Source of the DNA: Cristatella mucedo
Taxonomy: Eukaryota > Bryozoa > Phylactolaemata > Cristatellidae
Length of the DNA: 64,000 nucleotides
Assembly: GCA_009760855.2 (NCBI GenBank)
Contig: WPIO01000016.1
Location: 6,435,001-6,499,000, forward strand
Direction: 5' to 3'
Part shown: piece after piece, positions 10,720 through 23,418 of the stretch
How positions within the stretch are numbered: the stretch's first letter is position 1
Layout: the number at the start of each line of letters is the position of its first letter
Notes under the pieces: generated by a model
Told to the model about the DNA's origin: nothing
The model's input: the letters and a program-made list of their open reading frames with translations, nothing else
Databases searched by the model: none
Position numbers and translations under genes: made by a program

Positions 10720-10995
10720 TTAATTAATTTGAAAGCCCTGTTTAGTTTTTGGAGTTTTTGATTGCTTTTCTGCGTCTAACAGCATTTCATTTATTTTACT
10801 TCTACATTCCATTAGTTTATCGCAGGTATCGCAAATCTCAACGAGAACAGTAGTGTACGAGCTATCCAAGTCTGGAATAAGTTTATCAAATGAATGCTTG
10901 ACAATTCTCTGATCTACTCTTTTTAAGTTTTGTAGACAAATTATAAGAGCCATATCTCTTGATTGTTCGCAACTAAGAATTCTAGAAACATCCAT
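10720..10995 (-). CDS. Hypothetical viral protein, intact, 91 aa
   Basis: Intact frame from ATG 10995. The predicted product is mostly alpha-helical, with Cys at several positions (including EICDTCDKLMEC) and a basic C-terminus. No family recognised. It lies in a row of three minus-strand genes spaced by 20-40 bp, which suggests one viral transcription unit. Confidence 0.5.
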   Translation of the reverse strand: MDVSRILSCEQSRDMALIICLQNLKRVDQRIVKHSFDKLIPDLDSSYTTVLVEICDTCDKLMECRSKINEMLLDAEKQSKTPKTKQGFQIN

Positions 10996-11015
10996 TCTAT
11001 ATAAAAATACATTTT

Positions 11016-11171
11016 TTATAGGTCATCTTCTTCGTTTACGTAATTGTATTCTACCTCCTCTTCACTTTCATATTCTTCACTTTCATATTCTGATTCTTCT
11101 GGATTGGAATCAGGATCATCACTATCAGACTCTTTATACTCAGATTCATATTCATTTTCAACTTTGGCCAT
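11016..11171 (-). CDS. Very acidic small protein, 51 aa
   Basis: A complete small ORF (ATG at 11169-11171, TAA at 11016-11018). The product is dominated by Glu, Asp, Ser and Tyr (for example YESEEYESEEEVEYNY) and starts MAKVENEYESEYKE. Such acidic tails occur in proteins that bind basic partners. No family assignment. Tandem with 10720-10995. Confidence 0.4.
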   Translation of the reverse strand: MAKVENEYESEYKESDSDDPDSNPEESEYESEEYESEEEVEYNYVNEEDDL

Positions 11172-11351
11172 ATCTATAATAATGAATTTTATGTAATTAT
11201 AAAAATTTATTCCTGCCAGCTCAAAAAATTAGCCATTCTTCTGCTCTATGATACTCTAATTATATTTGTAATTCATATAACTCTTTTGTTGTTTCTCGAA
11301 TATCATGTTCAACTTTTATTTTTGATTCAGGTTCGAGGATTTCTTCACTCT

Positions 11352-11502
11352 TTCGAGTCCGGCGAGTCCGGCGAGTCCGGCGAGTCCGGCGAGTCCGCCG
11401 AGCCTGCCGAGCCCGCCGAGCCCGCCGAGCCCGCCGAGCCCGCCGAGCCTGCCGACTCCGCCGAGCCTGCCGAGCCCGCCGAGTCCGCCGAGCCCGCCGA
11501 GC

Positions 11503-11542
<40 letters not shown>

Positions 11543-11575
11543 CGTCGAGTCCGCCGAGTCCGCCGAGTCCGTCGA

Positions 11576-11606
<31 letters not shown>

Positions 11607-11608
11607 AT
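11352..11608. repeat. 9-bp minisatellite (GAGTCCGCC)n
   Basis: About 28 units of a 9-bp motif with variants GAGTCCGGC, GAGCCCGCC and GAGCCTGCC, plus one 3-bp slip near 11543. Because the period is a multiple of three, several frames stay open and give fake Ser/Glu/Ala/Pro or Gly-rich proteins. It lies at the right edge of the viral element. Confidence 0.9.
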
Positions 11609-11689
11609 ACTTCGCGACGAATAGCAGTTGAACTTTCCGCCAGCTATTAGTACATGGCCAGCAGCAAAGCTCGAGAATAGAGCATGAGA

Positions 11690-12312
<623 letters not shown>

Positions 12313-13165
12313 GAAAAAGAGGTAGAGTGTGCAGATCGAGCGCAAACGAGCTGAACCCGTTGTTTCTCTACAGCCGCACTTACCAGAGCCTCAGAGGTTG
12401 TCTCCGCAAGGCCGATGCCACCGCTAGCGAACGGATGCGGTGTCGGCGTGTTGAGGTCCTTAGCCTTGCCATCGGCTGCGCTCAATTGAGCGGCTACCTG
12501 CAGTAGCGCGAGGCGAGCGACTGCGTTAAAAGAGAAGCCACGACCGCAGCGTCGCATGAATGAGAGAGCTCGCGCCGTCCGACGACTCTCGGCGCACGCC
12601 CAACGTGCAGAGCAGCGGCCGCAGAGGTCGCCGCTCGTCGAACCGCTTCGACGGCGCATGCGTTCTGACGAGCCGCGGGTCTCCATCGTCTCGCGCGGCT
12701 GCCGAGAGGGAAGCGGCAGAAGGCGTGCGCGCTCGCGAGCCGGGCGCATGCAGCCGGGGCCGTCGCGCATAGCGGTTTGAGCTGTCGGAAAGAGCCCGCA
12801 CCGGCGACGGCTAGAGCCCGTGGGTGCGGCCGCTGCGCAGAAGCGGCGGCGGCGTTCTCCTGCTCGAGTCAAGAGGGGCCGAAGGGAGCGAAGACATAGC
12901 GAAGCCGCCGCCGTCGCAGCGACTCTGCAGCAGAGGTGGCGTCAGTGGCCAGCCGAGCACGCGCCCCACAGTGCCGGACCGACGGGTGGCGGGCGCAGAC
13001 GCAGCGGCTCGCAGCGCGCCGGTGCGAGTGGCCAGATGCAAACGCACCAGGAGGTTGTCGCAGTGGGAGTGTAGCTGGACCATAGCGGTCGTCAGTGGTC
13101 GAAAGTCGGTGCTACGGCATGCAACGTCACTGGTCGCCAAGTTCTTCTTGAGGTTCCGGCGTCTC
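12313..13165. other. GC-rich, CpG-rich DNA without a clear gene
   Basis: High GC and CpG content with open frames on both strands, as random GC-rich DNA gives. No conserved domain, splice-supported exon or repeat recognised. Confidence 0.35.
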
Positions 13166-13835
13166 GCTTCGCTTAGCATCTCAAGCACTGCGCTGCAATG
13201 GCGTAGGTCCTATCTCAGTAGGAGATTTCGAAGAGTAGATGTCATTGGCAAATAGTTATCCAGTGAGCCATTAAAGTTAATGCTAAACCACGGATCAATT
13301 GCAGGTCCATTTCTTTTCGCAAGTTATACTCTCCCCGTGGCCGCTGTAACAACCAAACTTGATCTAGGCTTCAATTTGCGTCAGAACATCCCCTGACCTG
13401 ACCATATTTAAAAAGAATTTAAAAACACACCTATTTAGAACAGCATTTAGTGGGTCCCTGTGAGTCGTCCTTCATGTGCTTATGCGTGCTGACACTGTGC
13501 ATGCTGCCACTAACCACATTTGCATGCTGACCCTGTGCATGTCACTCCTAACCACGTTATTCATTTTGTTTGTTTATCAAGCATGATATTACTAACCATT
13601 CAGTTGCATTTCTCTTTGCAGCAAATGTAAAGCGTCTTGAGAGAGATCGAGTTCTCAGAGGGCGCTTTATCAAGTGCAATATTATTATTAATTTTATTAT
13701 TATTTATTATTATTATTATTATTATAACAATCCAACCTAATCTAGGCTTCAATTTTCATGCAAATGACACGCAGCAATGTGCATTTGTATGCGCAGCTGA
13801 CCCTGACGAAGAAGATGTTTACGCACCTTGATTCT
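13166..13835 (+). mobile_element. Old LINE-A copy split by a younger LINE-A insertion
   Basis: 13166-13377 encodes an RT fragment (RRSYLSRRFRRVDVIGK, matching the [15 protein letters not shown] motif of other copies), and the RT frame resumes after 13757 (LGFNFHANDTQ, the degenerate YADD region). Between them sits a 5'-truncated LINE-A (13378-13735) ending in (TTA)n. A target-site duplication of roughly 27 bp, including 'ATCTAGGCTTCAATTT', flanks the insert at about 13349-13377 and 13729-13757. Confidence 0.8.
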
Positions 13836-14190
13836 TCTTAGCTGCCCAGCATATCGAACTCTCTTAGCTCTATTACAGCATTTTATTTATAACGCACCCT
13901 AATAGATGGGAGGTGCACATTATAAACTTGCGTAGTGTCACCCAGAAACCGAAAACACTAGCGCTCAGAAACGGCTCGGCAAGCTTATCTCTTTAGCTTC
14001 TACGCGGGCTCTGGATTTCCCAGCCGAACCTGAAAGAACATGCCGGCTTTAACGTTTGCCCCGGACCGCTGTCGAAAGAGATCTTGGACGTACTTGAACG
14101 CTGCTGACTCAACTGTCTAGAGCAGTGAACAACTGCTTGACGAGACCTGACTTGATGTTCAGCGGTGGCCTAAGCACCTACGAAAAGACG
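13836..14190. other. Unannotated DNA
   Basis: No gene or repeat recognised. Confidence 0.3.
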
Positions 14191-14199
14191 CTTTAAGGT

Positions 14200-15780
14200 G
14201 ATTGACAGCTTTGCTCCCACGCTTGCTTGGCTATCGCGTACGTGGCCGATGCCACGTACTGCACCACTTCTCAATGATCTGCACTCGGTACCCGTCAAGC
14301 AGTGCATCGACTCAGCGGTTTCGCCGCCGCCGCCGCCGCCGCCACTTACCGGTCCCCGGCTTCTTTTGCTTTGACGTCGTACTTACGCAGGTTTCCCGTT
14401 GCACCAACCGCTCCTGCGATCGCTCGGTTGTGCCTCAAGTGAACATCAAATCCCCCCCTCCGCGACCGTGCTTCCAGTTACGCTGGTCCCAAAGCCCCAT
14501 AGCCCTCCCCCGCTGCCGACTGCATAGCGTCTTAGCGTCTGACCTAACGAGCTTTTAAAAGGCAGCTAGAGACGCGCCCGCGCTCCTCGCACAGCAGCCT
14601 CCGCTCCGCTCGCTCATATCGTCCTGCCCGCTCTTGCGCATGCTCTTGCGCAACTGTGCGGATAAAGTGCGTAAAGGAGACTCGGCTGCCTTACGCGCTT
14701 AATCGGTTTACATGCTCAATTAATCATTACTTTTTACTGGAAGCATACCGTGAACCATCTCGGCTCTTCCCGTGTCGCTCGTTCAGAACGTGGACTTTTG
14801 CAGCTCCTTGTTTTGCCGTTTTATCGCTCGAGGCCCAATTGCAGCGTCGCACGGCCTATCCTCTCGGTAAGCCGTCGGCGCAGCACAATTCCATCTCAGA
14901 ACGATAAGTCGCAATAAGACCTGCCTGAGCATCCCTCGGTGAATCGCATCGATTGCGCCGCCGCCGCCGCCGCCGCCGTCGCCGCCGCCGCCGCCGCCGC
15001 TGCTACGTAATCGAAAGCGACGCAGCGAAAGCAGCCGACACCGGACGGCGCGCCGCCGCGGCCCACTGACCGGCGCCGTTACTACCTGGCGTCAGGTTTC
15101 GTCAGGTCGTGTCAGGTTTCAAGATGGAGTCGCGTGCACCGTACGCTGTTCGCACGTGAGCAGGAAGTGCCGCGCGCGACCCCGATGCAACCGCTCGCCT
15201 GTTGGCTCATTACGTCGGACCGCGCCGGCCGCGTTCGGCGGGCGACCCTTCATTATACACCATGGGTAGGCAGCGGCGGCGGCAGCGGCGGCGGCGGCGG
15301 CGGCAGCCTGGCAGGTCGCCTGGGCAGCGGCACTTGGCGGCTTCGACAGCGCATCCGCATTCGTTTGCGTCGCGTCGCCCATCTGCCGTCGACGGAAGTC
15401 AGGCGCTCGCTCTCTCTCGCTCTCTACGCCTTTCTTTCTTTCTCTGCCTTTGCAGGCACCAATAACTCAAAGGCCAAGCAGGGGGCGGGCTCCGCCGCCG
15501 GACGGCGGCAGCCATCGGCGGCGGCGGCGCCGACGTCGTTTCAGAGTCGGTCGGAGAAGGTGCACACATCGACTACCACTACGACCAGCAGCACGGGTAC
15601 GCCGCCGATGCCGCTGCGTCCTGCGCGTCCGCCGCCGTCGCCGTCTATGCCGCCGTCGTCAGCGCTCGCGGCAGGCTTAGACCGGCACTCGCGGCGCTCG
15701 CGGCGCTGCGAGCGATCGTGCGAGCGCCGCGAGCGCTGACGGCCGCAGCGTCAATTAGCCGGCTCTCCTCCTCTGCTGTC
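14200..15780. promoter_or_regulatory. CpG-rich island with (GCC)n tracts
   Basis: GC-rich sequence with (GCC/GGC)n runs at about 14322-14343, 14956-15002 and 15270-15303. It lies 1.5-3 kb upstream of the first identified exon of the CAP-domain gene on the same strand, so it is a candidate promoter and first-exon region. A pyrimidine tract ending CTGCCTTTGCAG at about 15455 resembles a splice acceptor, but no downstream frame there is recognisable. Confidence 0.35.
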
Positions 15781-16090
15781 GTATTGCAATCTCCTACGAG
15801 GCCTCTCTGTCTTAACGGTTCACCATTCTCATGCTCTCATCCTCTCTACAGCTCTCTCCTAGTCACTCTGAGAGTTCGCTAAAATCCGACGCAGCGACAG
15901 ACGGATCGGCAGGATCTGCAGGAGTAGCCAAGTTTTCAAGCCAGTGTCTCGAAAAACGCTAAACGACAGCTAACAGCAGAGAACCTAGCTAGCCAAAACT
16001 TGATACATCACACATGAGAGCCCATAGGACCTTTTAGGCACAATAAAAAACCTAGCAGCACCTCATTCCGTATTTACAATTAATTACAGT
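15781..16090. other. Unannotated DNA
   Basis: No gene or repeat recognised. Confidence 0.3.
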
Positions 16091-16092
16091 TG

Positions 16093-16285
16093 GTGAGCCG
16101 TGATGGCACGCTATTTAAGGCGGTTGCTTTCACGACCTCGGTTCCGAGGTCGTGGTTTCGATCCTTGTTGTGGGCGATCCTGTATCGCTGCAGCAAGCGG
16201 TGGCGATAGCCGCAAAGGCTCTTCTGTCGCTATACAAAAAGAGGCTGTTTAATCAGATGGAATTTATTTATTTTTATTAAGGATC
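16093..16285 (+). mobile_element. SINE-II, tRNA-like
   Basis: Full-length copy starting GTGAGCCGTGATGGCACGC, with a B-box-like GGTTTCGATCC and the family core 'GCAAGCGGTGGCGATAGCCG'. It ends 'GAGGCTGTTTAATCAG' followed by AT-rich sequence. Confidence 0.75.
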
Positions 16286-16414
16286 CAGCATTCCAGACTG
16301 CAGCTGCAGTTTGGATAGGTTAACGTAAAAAATTCCAACGATTCAGGTGACAAGCTAATTGGGCTCAAAATGCGTTGTGTGATGAATTAAGTTTTGGTTA
16401 GGTCAAGGTCAAAC

Positions 16415-16560
16415 TCACCGTTTAAACGGCCGAGGTCAAGGTGAATGAATGCGTCAGGTGACCAAGATCGTGGGTTCAAGCCCCGCGCGGTGCCTGCGAA
16501 GCGCCTGCATGGAGATTAAATTCTCTCAAATTCTCTATGCGAATAAATTACGGTTGTTCT
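16415..16560 (+). mobile_element. SINE-I-like fragment, degenerate
   Basis: Retains the B box (GTGGGTTCAAGCCCC) and a tail like 'GAAGCGCCTGCATGGAGATTAA'. The A-box part is decayed. Confidence 0.55.
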
Positions 16561-16773
16561 TAAGCGCTTGACAGAAGTACGCCAGTGTGACTGCATGCAT
16601 TCAACAGCTGGCAGATCGCTGAAGGATGGGCCGCTAGAGGGCATTTCGCTCACCTAAACTTCACGAGACGTCGGCCCAGCGCCCATCGCTCGTTTTATCA
16701 GCCGCCGCCGATGCTCGAGCGGTCGGTGATTTCAATACGAACCGCGGGCGCACACGTGACTGCCGGGCAGGCT

Positions 16774-16774
<1 letters not shown>

Positions 16775-16867
<93 letters not shown>
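16775..16867. repeat. (GA)n microsatellite
   Basis: A pure GA run of about 93 bp. Confidence 0.95.
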
Positions 16868-16869
<2 letters not shown>

Positions 16870-17266
16870 CTGGGTAAAAGCCAGCCTTTGCTGTGGTCAG
16901 CTTTGCCGGCGGAAGCGGCATCAGCCAGGCACAGCGGGGCCATGCACACGAGTCCTTCTCTTTAATCTTAAAGAATCGCTTCTACCCATCACGCACGACG
17001 GGCGATATAGTTTGAAGTGTCAGCTCTCTCAAAGTTTTGTTAGGTTGCTGGGGGACGGCAGCTGAGCCGCCACCAGACAGACGCGGTCGGCGACGGCCGT
17101 TGATGAGACGACGGTGACGTAATGGTAGCGTTGGAAGCAACGCGAGAATAGCCGATAATCCTACTAGGTCCAAATCGATTGGCTAGAGCTACTCATCCAG
17201 CACCCAAAATCGACTGGCTGTGGCGCTCACGATTTGGAGCGTCACTGCGAATTCCCTTTAATTCAG

Positions 17267-17397
17267 GAGTGGTAAAAACGATCACCGTGACGACAACTAC
17301 GACGACCACAGAAGGGCGCGCCGATGGAACCGTTAAGACTGGGACTGGGAAAACCAAGCGCGCCGCCGCTGCTTCCGGCGGCGGCGCGCGGGCTCAG
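17267..17397 (+). CDS. CAP gene, Thr-rich exon
   Basis: The acceptor is CCTTTAATTCAG before 17267 and the donor is CAG|GTAAGG after 17397. The frame continues open upstream to 17179, so an alternative start there (ATG at 17179) without the intron is possible. The exon ends in phase 0. Confidence 0.6.
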
Positions 17398-18758
17398 GTA
17401 AGGTGAACGATTTTCCTTTTGTCACGTTAACAATAAGCGTTGGAGGTATAGCTGTGGCTTATCGCTTAACATCTAGTCAAACTTTGCAAAATATCGCGTT
17501 CGCTAAGCTATATCGGTGTGTGCACCTTTGGAGGTACGCTGTGTTCTAGGTTCGTCTGTTTCCAATTGTACGCATTCTTGAGCTTTTCCCTGAGAAGTAC
17601 GAGTATTGTAAGCAATTTAATGTAATTTACAGCTCCGCTATGCAATTCCACAAAGTACCTAAGTCTAGGTGGGTGTTACGCAGAAGCGTTTTCCGCAGAG
17701 TACTCAAAGCCTAAGCGACGGCTTTCGGTACGCCCGAGCGACGCAATCGGAAGTGAACAAAATGTGTACGCTCGTGCTAACGCCTGCCTCAAAGCTTCTC
17801 ATGCATTCTCGGAGCGTCTCAGACCTCTGGCCGGCTTCGCCGAGTTCCTCGATTTGTGTAGCGGGCGAATCGACTGGTGTCACGTGCTTGCTAGAATGAA
17901 CCTTTCGCTTTGATCTAGCCCTAGGCTAAGCCGCATCGAATGTCCTTCACCTTCGGGCATCTCTCGTTTGATCTCCTAATGCCGTAGCCCGACTTCTGCT
18001 TTTTCGCGCACGCAGCTATCGAAAGCGAGACTGGATTCTTCTTCGCCGGAGAAGAACGCCGCCACCGACTCTCATAAGACCAGGGTCCAAAACTCAAAGC
18101 CAGAAAGCGCGCAGCAATTTGCCAAGAATGCACTGCGGGCCCACAATGCCTACAGGTGAAGTGTTACGTGTCGGTTGCTCATTAGCTGCGCCAAAGAAGC
18201 AACTTCAGCAGGGAGCCCGCCGCTGCGCTAGCTTAGAGGACAAGATCGAGTTAAGGTCACGGTCAATGGCACTGAGTTGGAAATAGCATCGGCAAATAAT
18301 CTCACCTCATTTCGATTACAGGAAAAAACACGGGGCTAGGCCGCTCAAATTAGCGAAAGACCTCAATGCATATGCTCAACGTTGGGCGGAGCACCTGGCT
18401 GCTACAGACGTCATGAAGCACAGCGAATGCGTTCTAAAAGGCGTAAAGATTGGTGAGAACGTTGCAGAAAAATGGGGTCACGGTGGAGTAGATTACACAG
18501 GTAAGCGACAGTGCACCCGGTTCGATGCAGAAGCGCCTGATATTTAGGCTGCTGCTTAATGCACCATTGAGAAGAGCTGCTGCTGCTGCAGCTTGTCCAG
18601 CTCGTCTTTCGGGAGCAATTATCAATGAAATGCATAACCCTACGATGCAGCTGCGCCAAGGTCACGTGCTATGATGCCAAGCTTGCAGCGTGACGAGCGA
18701 GAGAGCAGAAAAACGAAGCCTATCTTTCTCCGCCCTTCTGCTGCCTCCTTCTCTCTCC

Positions 18759-18797
<39 letters not shown>

Positions 18798-21625
18798 CCT
18801 TTCTCTCTCTTTGTCTCATTTCCTGCCTCTCCAATCTCCCTCCCTAAATCTCCCTTCCTAAATCTCCCTCCCTAAATCTCCCTTCCTAAATCTCCCTTCC
18901 TAAATCTCCCTTCCTAAATCTCCCTCCCTAATCTCCAATCTCCCTCCCTAAATCTCCCTTCCTAAATCTCCCTTCCTAAATCTCCCTCCCTAATCTCCAA
19001 TCTCCCTCCCTAAATCTCCCTTCCTAAATCTCCCTTCCTAAATCTCCCTCCCTAATCTCCAATCTCCCTCCCTTAATCTCCCTTCCTAAATCTTCCCTTG
19101 CCTCTCCATCTCGTTTTCTCCATTTCCCTCCCTCTTCCATTATCCAGCTCCCTCTCTCCCACGGTATCGATTGCTCTCCCCCCCTTCTATAATAATTATA
19201 GTAATAATATAATAATTTTCATCACTGAAAAGCACGCTCAGAGAAATGAATCTCTTTCTAGGTACTTTGCCAATGCTGTAAAAAAACATAACAAAACTGC
19301 TCTCCTGACTCTGCTATGCCTCCCACTTTCTCTTCGTTGTTTGAGACGGAGTCTGTTGGCTGCCGAATACGTACCGAAAGCCGCTTAGGCTGTGAGTTCA
19401 CTATGCAAAACTCTCCTGTGTAACACCCACATAGTCTTTATGGATTTGTGGAATTACAGACGGAGATACATTACATGACTAAATGATTAGTAGTAACATT
19501 CACAATGTCATCAAGCATGACATTGTTAGATGTGACGCGAGTCAGCACGTAGATATACTTAGTAGCAGCAGGCAAAGTGTCAGCGGAAAGCGTCAGAACA
19601 AAAACCACGGATCGCAAGTACCCACTACATGCTGCCACATAAAAATTAACGTAGCTTCTTTTATATGTCGTCATGTCAGGGGATTTCGTGACGTCAGTCG
19701 GAGTGATTTCCATGCTGTGGGATCATATGAACTAAAGGCAAGGTCTTCAAAGGTTTTGAGGTACATACGAGTTATAGCTAAACGATTTGAGTCAGAACAG
19801 TAGGTGGTACGATGCTTGGTCAGGTGGGGGAGTAGTTATTCTTATATATAAAAATAAAAAATAGTAATAATAATAAATTTTTATAGCACCTTCAGAGAAC
19901 TTAATCGCTTTCTAGGCACTTTGCTGCAAGGGAAGCACGATCGAATGGTTAGTGGTAGCATGCTCAATGACAACTATAAGAAAATGCTTAGAGGTGGCAT
20001 GCACAGGGTCAGCATGCAAACATGGTAAGTGGCAGCATGCACAGTGTCGGCAAACAAGCATACAAAGAACGAATTAAGTGGACTCACTAAATGGTTTTAT
20101 AAACAATATTTTTCTAGCTTCTCTTGAGATGTTTTCAAGTTAGGAGATATCGTGACGAGATTCGGAAGTGTGTTCTAAACTTTGGGAGCATACCCACCTA
20201 AGGCACGGTCTCCAAAGTATTGGTAGCTCGTACAAGGTATAAGTAAATGATTAAATTTCGAAATGCTTAGCCTGGTGGGAGAGTAGATCTGATAGCTATG
20301 CCTTGTGGAGGATTAGATGTTATTGGTAAGCTGAAGCCAAAGAAGGCAGAGACCTGAATGTGAGTGACAAAACCTTGAAGTCTATGCGTTGCTTGACTGG
20401 GAGCCAGTGCAGGTCAACTAGAAGTAGTGTGATGTGGCAACGGCGACGCTCACGACAGACAAGCCTAGCTGCACAGTTTTGCACCAACTGCAAGCGCCTA
20501 ATTGCACAGGCCGGTAGACCAGCAAGCATTAAGTTACAGAAGTCAAGACGGGATGTTACAAACGCACTAGATGTGATATTCCTGCCTAAGCAAGCCCGAA
20601 TTTTCGCAATGTTATATAGCTGAAAGTAGGCAGACTTGACTGTGGAGATAATGTGGTCATCTAAAGAAAGGTCACTGTGGAACATGACACCTAGATTTTG
20701 TGCAGATTCAACAGGAGATATGCTGGCAGAGTCGATTTTTAGCGTTAGCTTTTTCAATTTCTGAATCACACTTAGTTTTCTCATAACTAGTAATTGGTTC
20801 AAATCATAATTTAATTTAAGAAAATTTGCTGCCATCTATGTGCGGATGTCATTAATACATGCAGAAAAAGAGTTGAGAGAATTTGACATACTTGAGGAGT
20901 GGGAGGGATCAAAGCAAAGATACAACTGAGTGCCGTCCGCTAGAAGTGAAGCCCAGGTTGTGCCCAGCAATCACATCAGCAAGAAGGAGAGTATGAACTG
21001 TAAAAAAAATGCGGATCGAGCACACAAACCGGAGGTACACCATAATTCAGAGGTTCCTCGGATGATATTTTTCCGTTCATATCAATACTCTGGAGTCTTC
21101 CACTGAGATATGACTTAGACCATTGTTGCATAGTACCAGTGATGTCCAGGTGAGATGAAAGGCACTCGAAAAGGAATTGGCGATCGATAGTATCAAAAGC
21201 TGCCGAAAGATCGATCAAAACAAACAGAAAGACTCTACCTAGTCTTCATTCCTAACAAGATCGCTGCTGGTTTGGTCCAGCGGTAAAGGTGCTCGCCCCG
21301 ACCGAGGTCTAGCTGAGGTCGTGGGCTCGAGTCTCGAGGCATATGTGAAGCGTCTGAAAAGAGATTAAGTTCTCCGCAAGAATCGCCAGGTAGGAGCAAA
21401 CCTGTGAGCGATTAAGGAGATGGCTGATTGTAGATATCGACCCTTTTCTGGATTGTGCATACGTGAAACAGTGATATTTTTATGGACACTAGACTGGGCA
21501 TTTGCTACGTCTGTCGGTATGCTAGTTTAATGTCTGCCGTAAACCACAGGCTGTCTATGCGAGTTCGTACAGTTCGCTTAGTCAGAGTGCAAACTCTTCG
21601 AGCATGTCGGCTGATGCCTTTATAT

Positions 21626-21663
<38 letters not shown>

Positions 21664-23273
21664 TCTCACTCTCCCTCACCCTCTCTCTGTCTCCCTCTCT
21701 CTCTCACTCTCTCTCTCACTCTCTCTCTCTCACTCGCTCTCTCACTCTCTCTCACTCTCTCTCACTCTCTTTCACTCTCTCTCACTCTCTCTCACTCTCT
21801 CTCTCACTCTCTCTCACTCTATCTCACTCTCTCTCTCTCTCTGTCTGTCTCTCTCTGTCTCTCTCTCTCTCTGTCTCTCTCTGTGTCTCTGTCTCTCACT
21901 CTCTCTCACTCTCACTCTCTCTTTCTCTCTGCCTGTCTCTCTGTCTCTCTCTCACTCTCTCTCTCTCTCTGTCTCTGTCTCTCACTCTCTCTTACTCTCT
22001 CCCACTGACACTCTCCTTCTGGCTCCGTCTCCTCCCCCATCACCATACCGTCCAGCCTCCTTCTATATCCGTCTTGCTCCGTCTCTATTCCTCTTCCTCC
22101 CCTTTCTCTCCCTTCATTTTTCTCCCGCTCCATTTCTCTCCGTTCCTCTTCATCTCTCATCCACTTTCTCTGGCACACTTCTCTTCCTCCCACATCCCAC
22201 ACACATCTCCCTTCTTCCTCACTCTCTGTCATAGTCTCCTATTCTTTGCCAGTATCCCTTCCTGTATACATCTTATTTCTATTCCTCCTTCATTTTCGCG
22301 TCTCTCCGAGTAAAATAATTGACAATAGAGGGGGTCACCTAAGACGATAAGTCAACAGGTCAACACACTCAGGTAGTCAACGATCTTTTTTCGAGAGCCT
22401 AACCTTAATTTTCTTCAATGGGACATCGTTCTAGAAGTTGAAATATAACAATGAAGATTTTATTGTATCAGATCGTCCATAATTGTGTATCGCACGCAAA
22501 GCAAACTTATGGGTTTTCTTCATATTAAAAAGCGCACGAATACAATATCTGTTACATGCTGAAAAAACACAAAAATACCAAGAATGTAAGTATTTTTAAT
22601 TTTTATCCGATTTTCATGGACCCCTGAAGCCTGTTCCATGGACCCTAAGTTAAGAGTCCGTTATCTCGTTGCCTCGAGTCTCTCAAGCCTGGTGGCCCTT
22701 TCCATCAAGACTACCAGAGTCCACTGAGCACAGTGGAACTAAAAGATGATACCCAGTGCAGCCAAGCGGCGCCAAGTAGTGGTGCCAGGCAACCGGGACA
22801 TATTTGGGTGAGGGCATAAGGCACGCGCCCCCCTGCGTCTCCGCTAGCCGAGATTTTCAAGCTAGACAAGCCTAGGTGTATGAGTGAGTCGTCGCGTGCG
22901 GGCAGAAAGATACGCAACAATGGAAACCCGGGCAGGATGTCATGCATGCAAGGACAAACATTGTCGCTGTACGTTTGACTAACGAATACCCGAACATTTA
23001 CAATATCACCAGCCTGACTGACGGCCAACCGGATTGAGGAGCTGATACTTAGTCATCTAGCGAAACGGAGCCATTACGGAACTCTGGGCCAGATTCCTGA
23101 TTTAGCACGAAAGCTGCAGCTGAGACGCTGGCTGAGCTGAGATGCTGAGGCTGAAGCTTTCCATTTTTCCGAGTGACACTAGAAGACTTTCCCTAAATAT
23201 ATATTAAGTATACTATTTATATATATATATATATATCAAGTATACTATATATATCAAGTATACTATATATATC

Positions 23274-23370
<97 letters not shown>

Positions 23371-23374
23371 TACT

Positions 23375-23418
<44 letters not shown>

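Larger units (their letters stand above)
2336..11335. mobile_element. Polinton/adintovirus-like endogenous viral element, decayed
   Basis: This 9-kb AT-rich island sits in otherwise roughly half-GC DNA and has genes on both strands with short gaps. Recognisable components are an rve/DDE integrase (3433-4048), a YqaJ-type exonuclease (5413-6197), a double-jelly-roll capsid C-terminus (6220-6930), three fibre-like repeat genes (4519-5286, 7716-8553, 8553-9572), a Cys-rich small protein and a cluster of small minus-strand genes. Capsid plus rve integrase is typical of Polintons/Mavericks and adintoviruses. I see no protein-primed DNA polymerase, packaging ATPase, capsid protease or terminal inverted repeats, so the copy is incomplete. 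Most genes carry stops or frameshifts, and a SINE and a LINE have inserted, so it is an old copy. An unassigned minus-strand coding remnant lies at 11200-11335. Both boundaries are estimates from composition. Confidence 0.75.

Noticed and set aside
2336..11335. Prophage or bacterial contamination explanation for the fibre repeats
   Set aside because: Host-type SINE and LINE copies are inserted inside the element, and the integrase is rve type, so it lies in an animal chromosome.
12824..13255. GC-rich 143-codon plus-strand frame
   Set aside because: The first part is random GC-rich sequence; the last part is LINE-A reverse-transcriptase remnant.
21482..22234. 250-codon frame with long Ser-Leu stretch
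   Set aside because: Translation of the CT-rich tract; the short non-repeat start shows no homology or splice signal.
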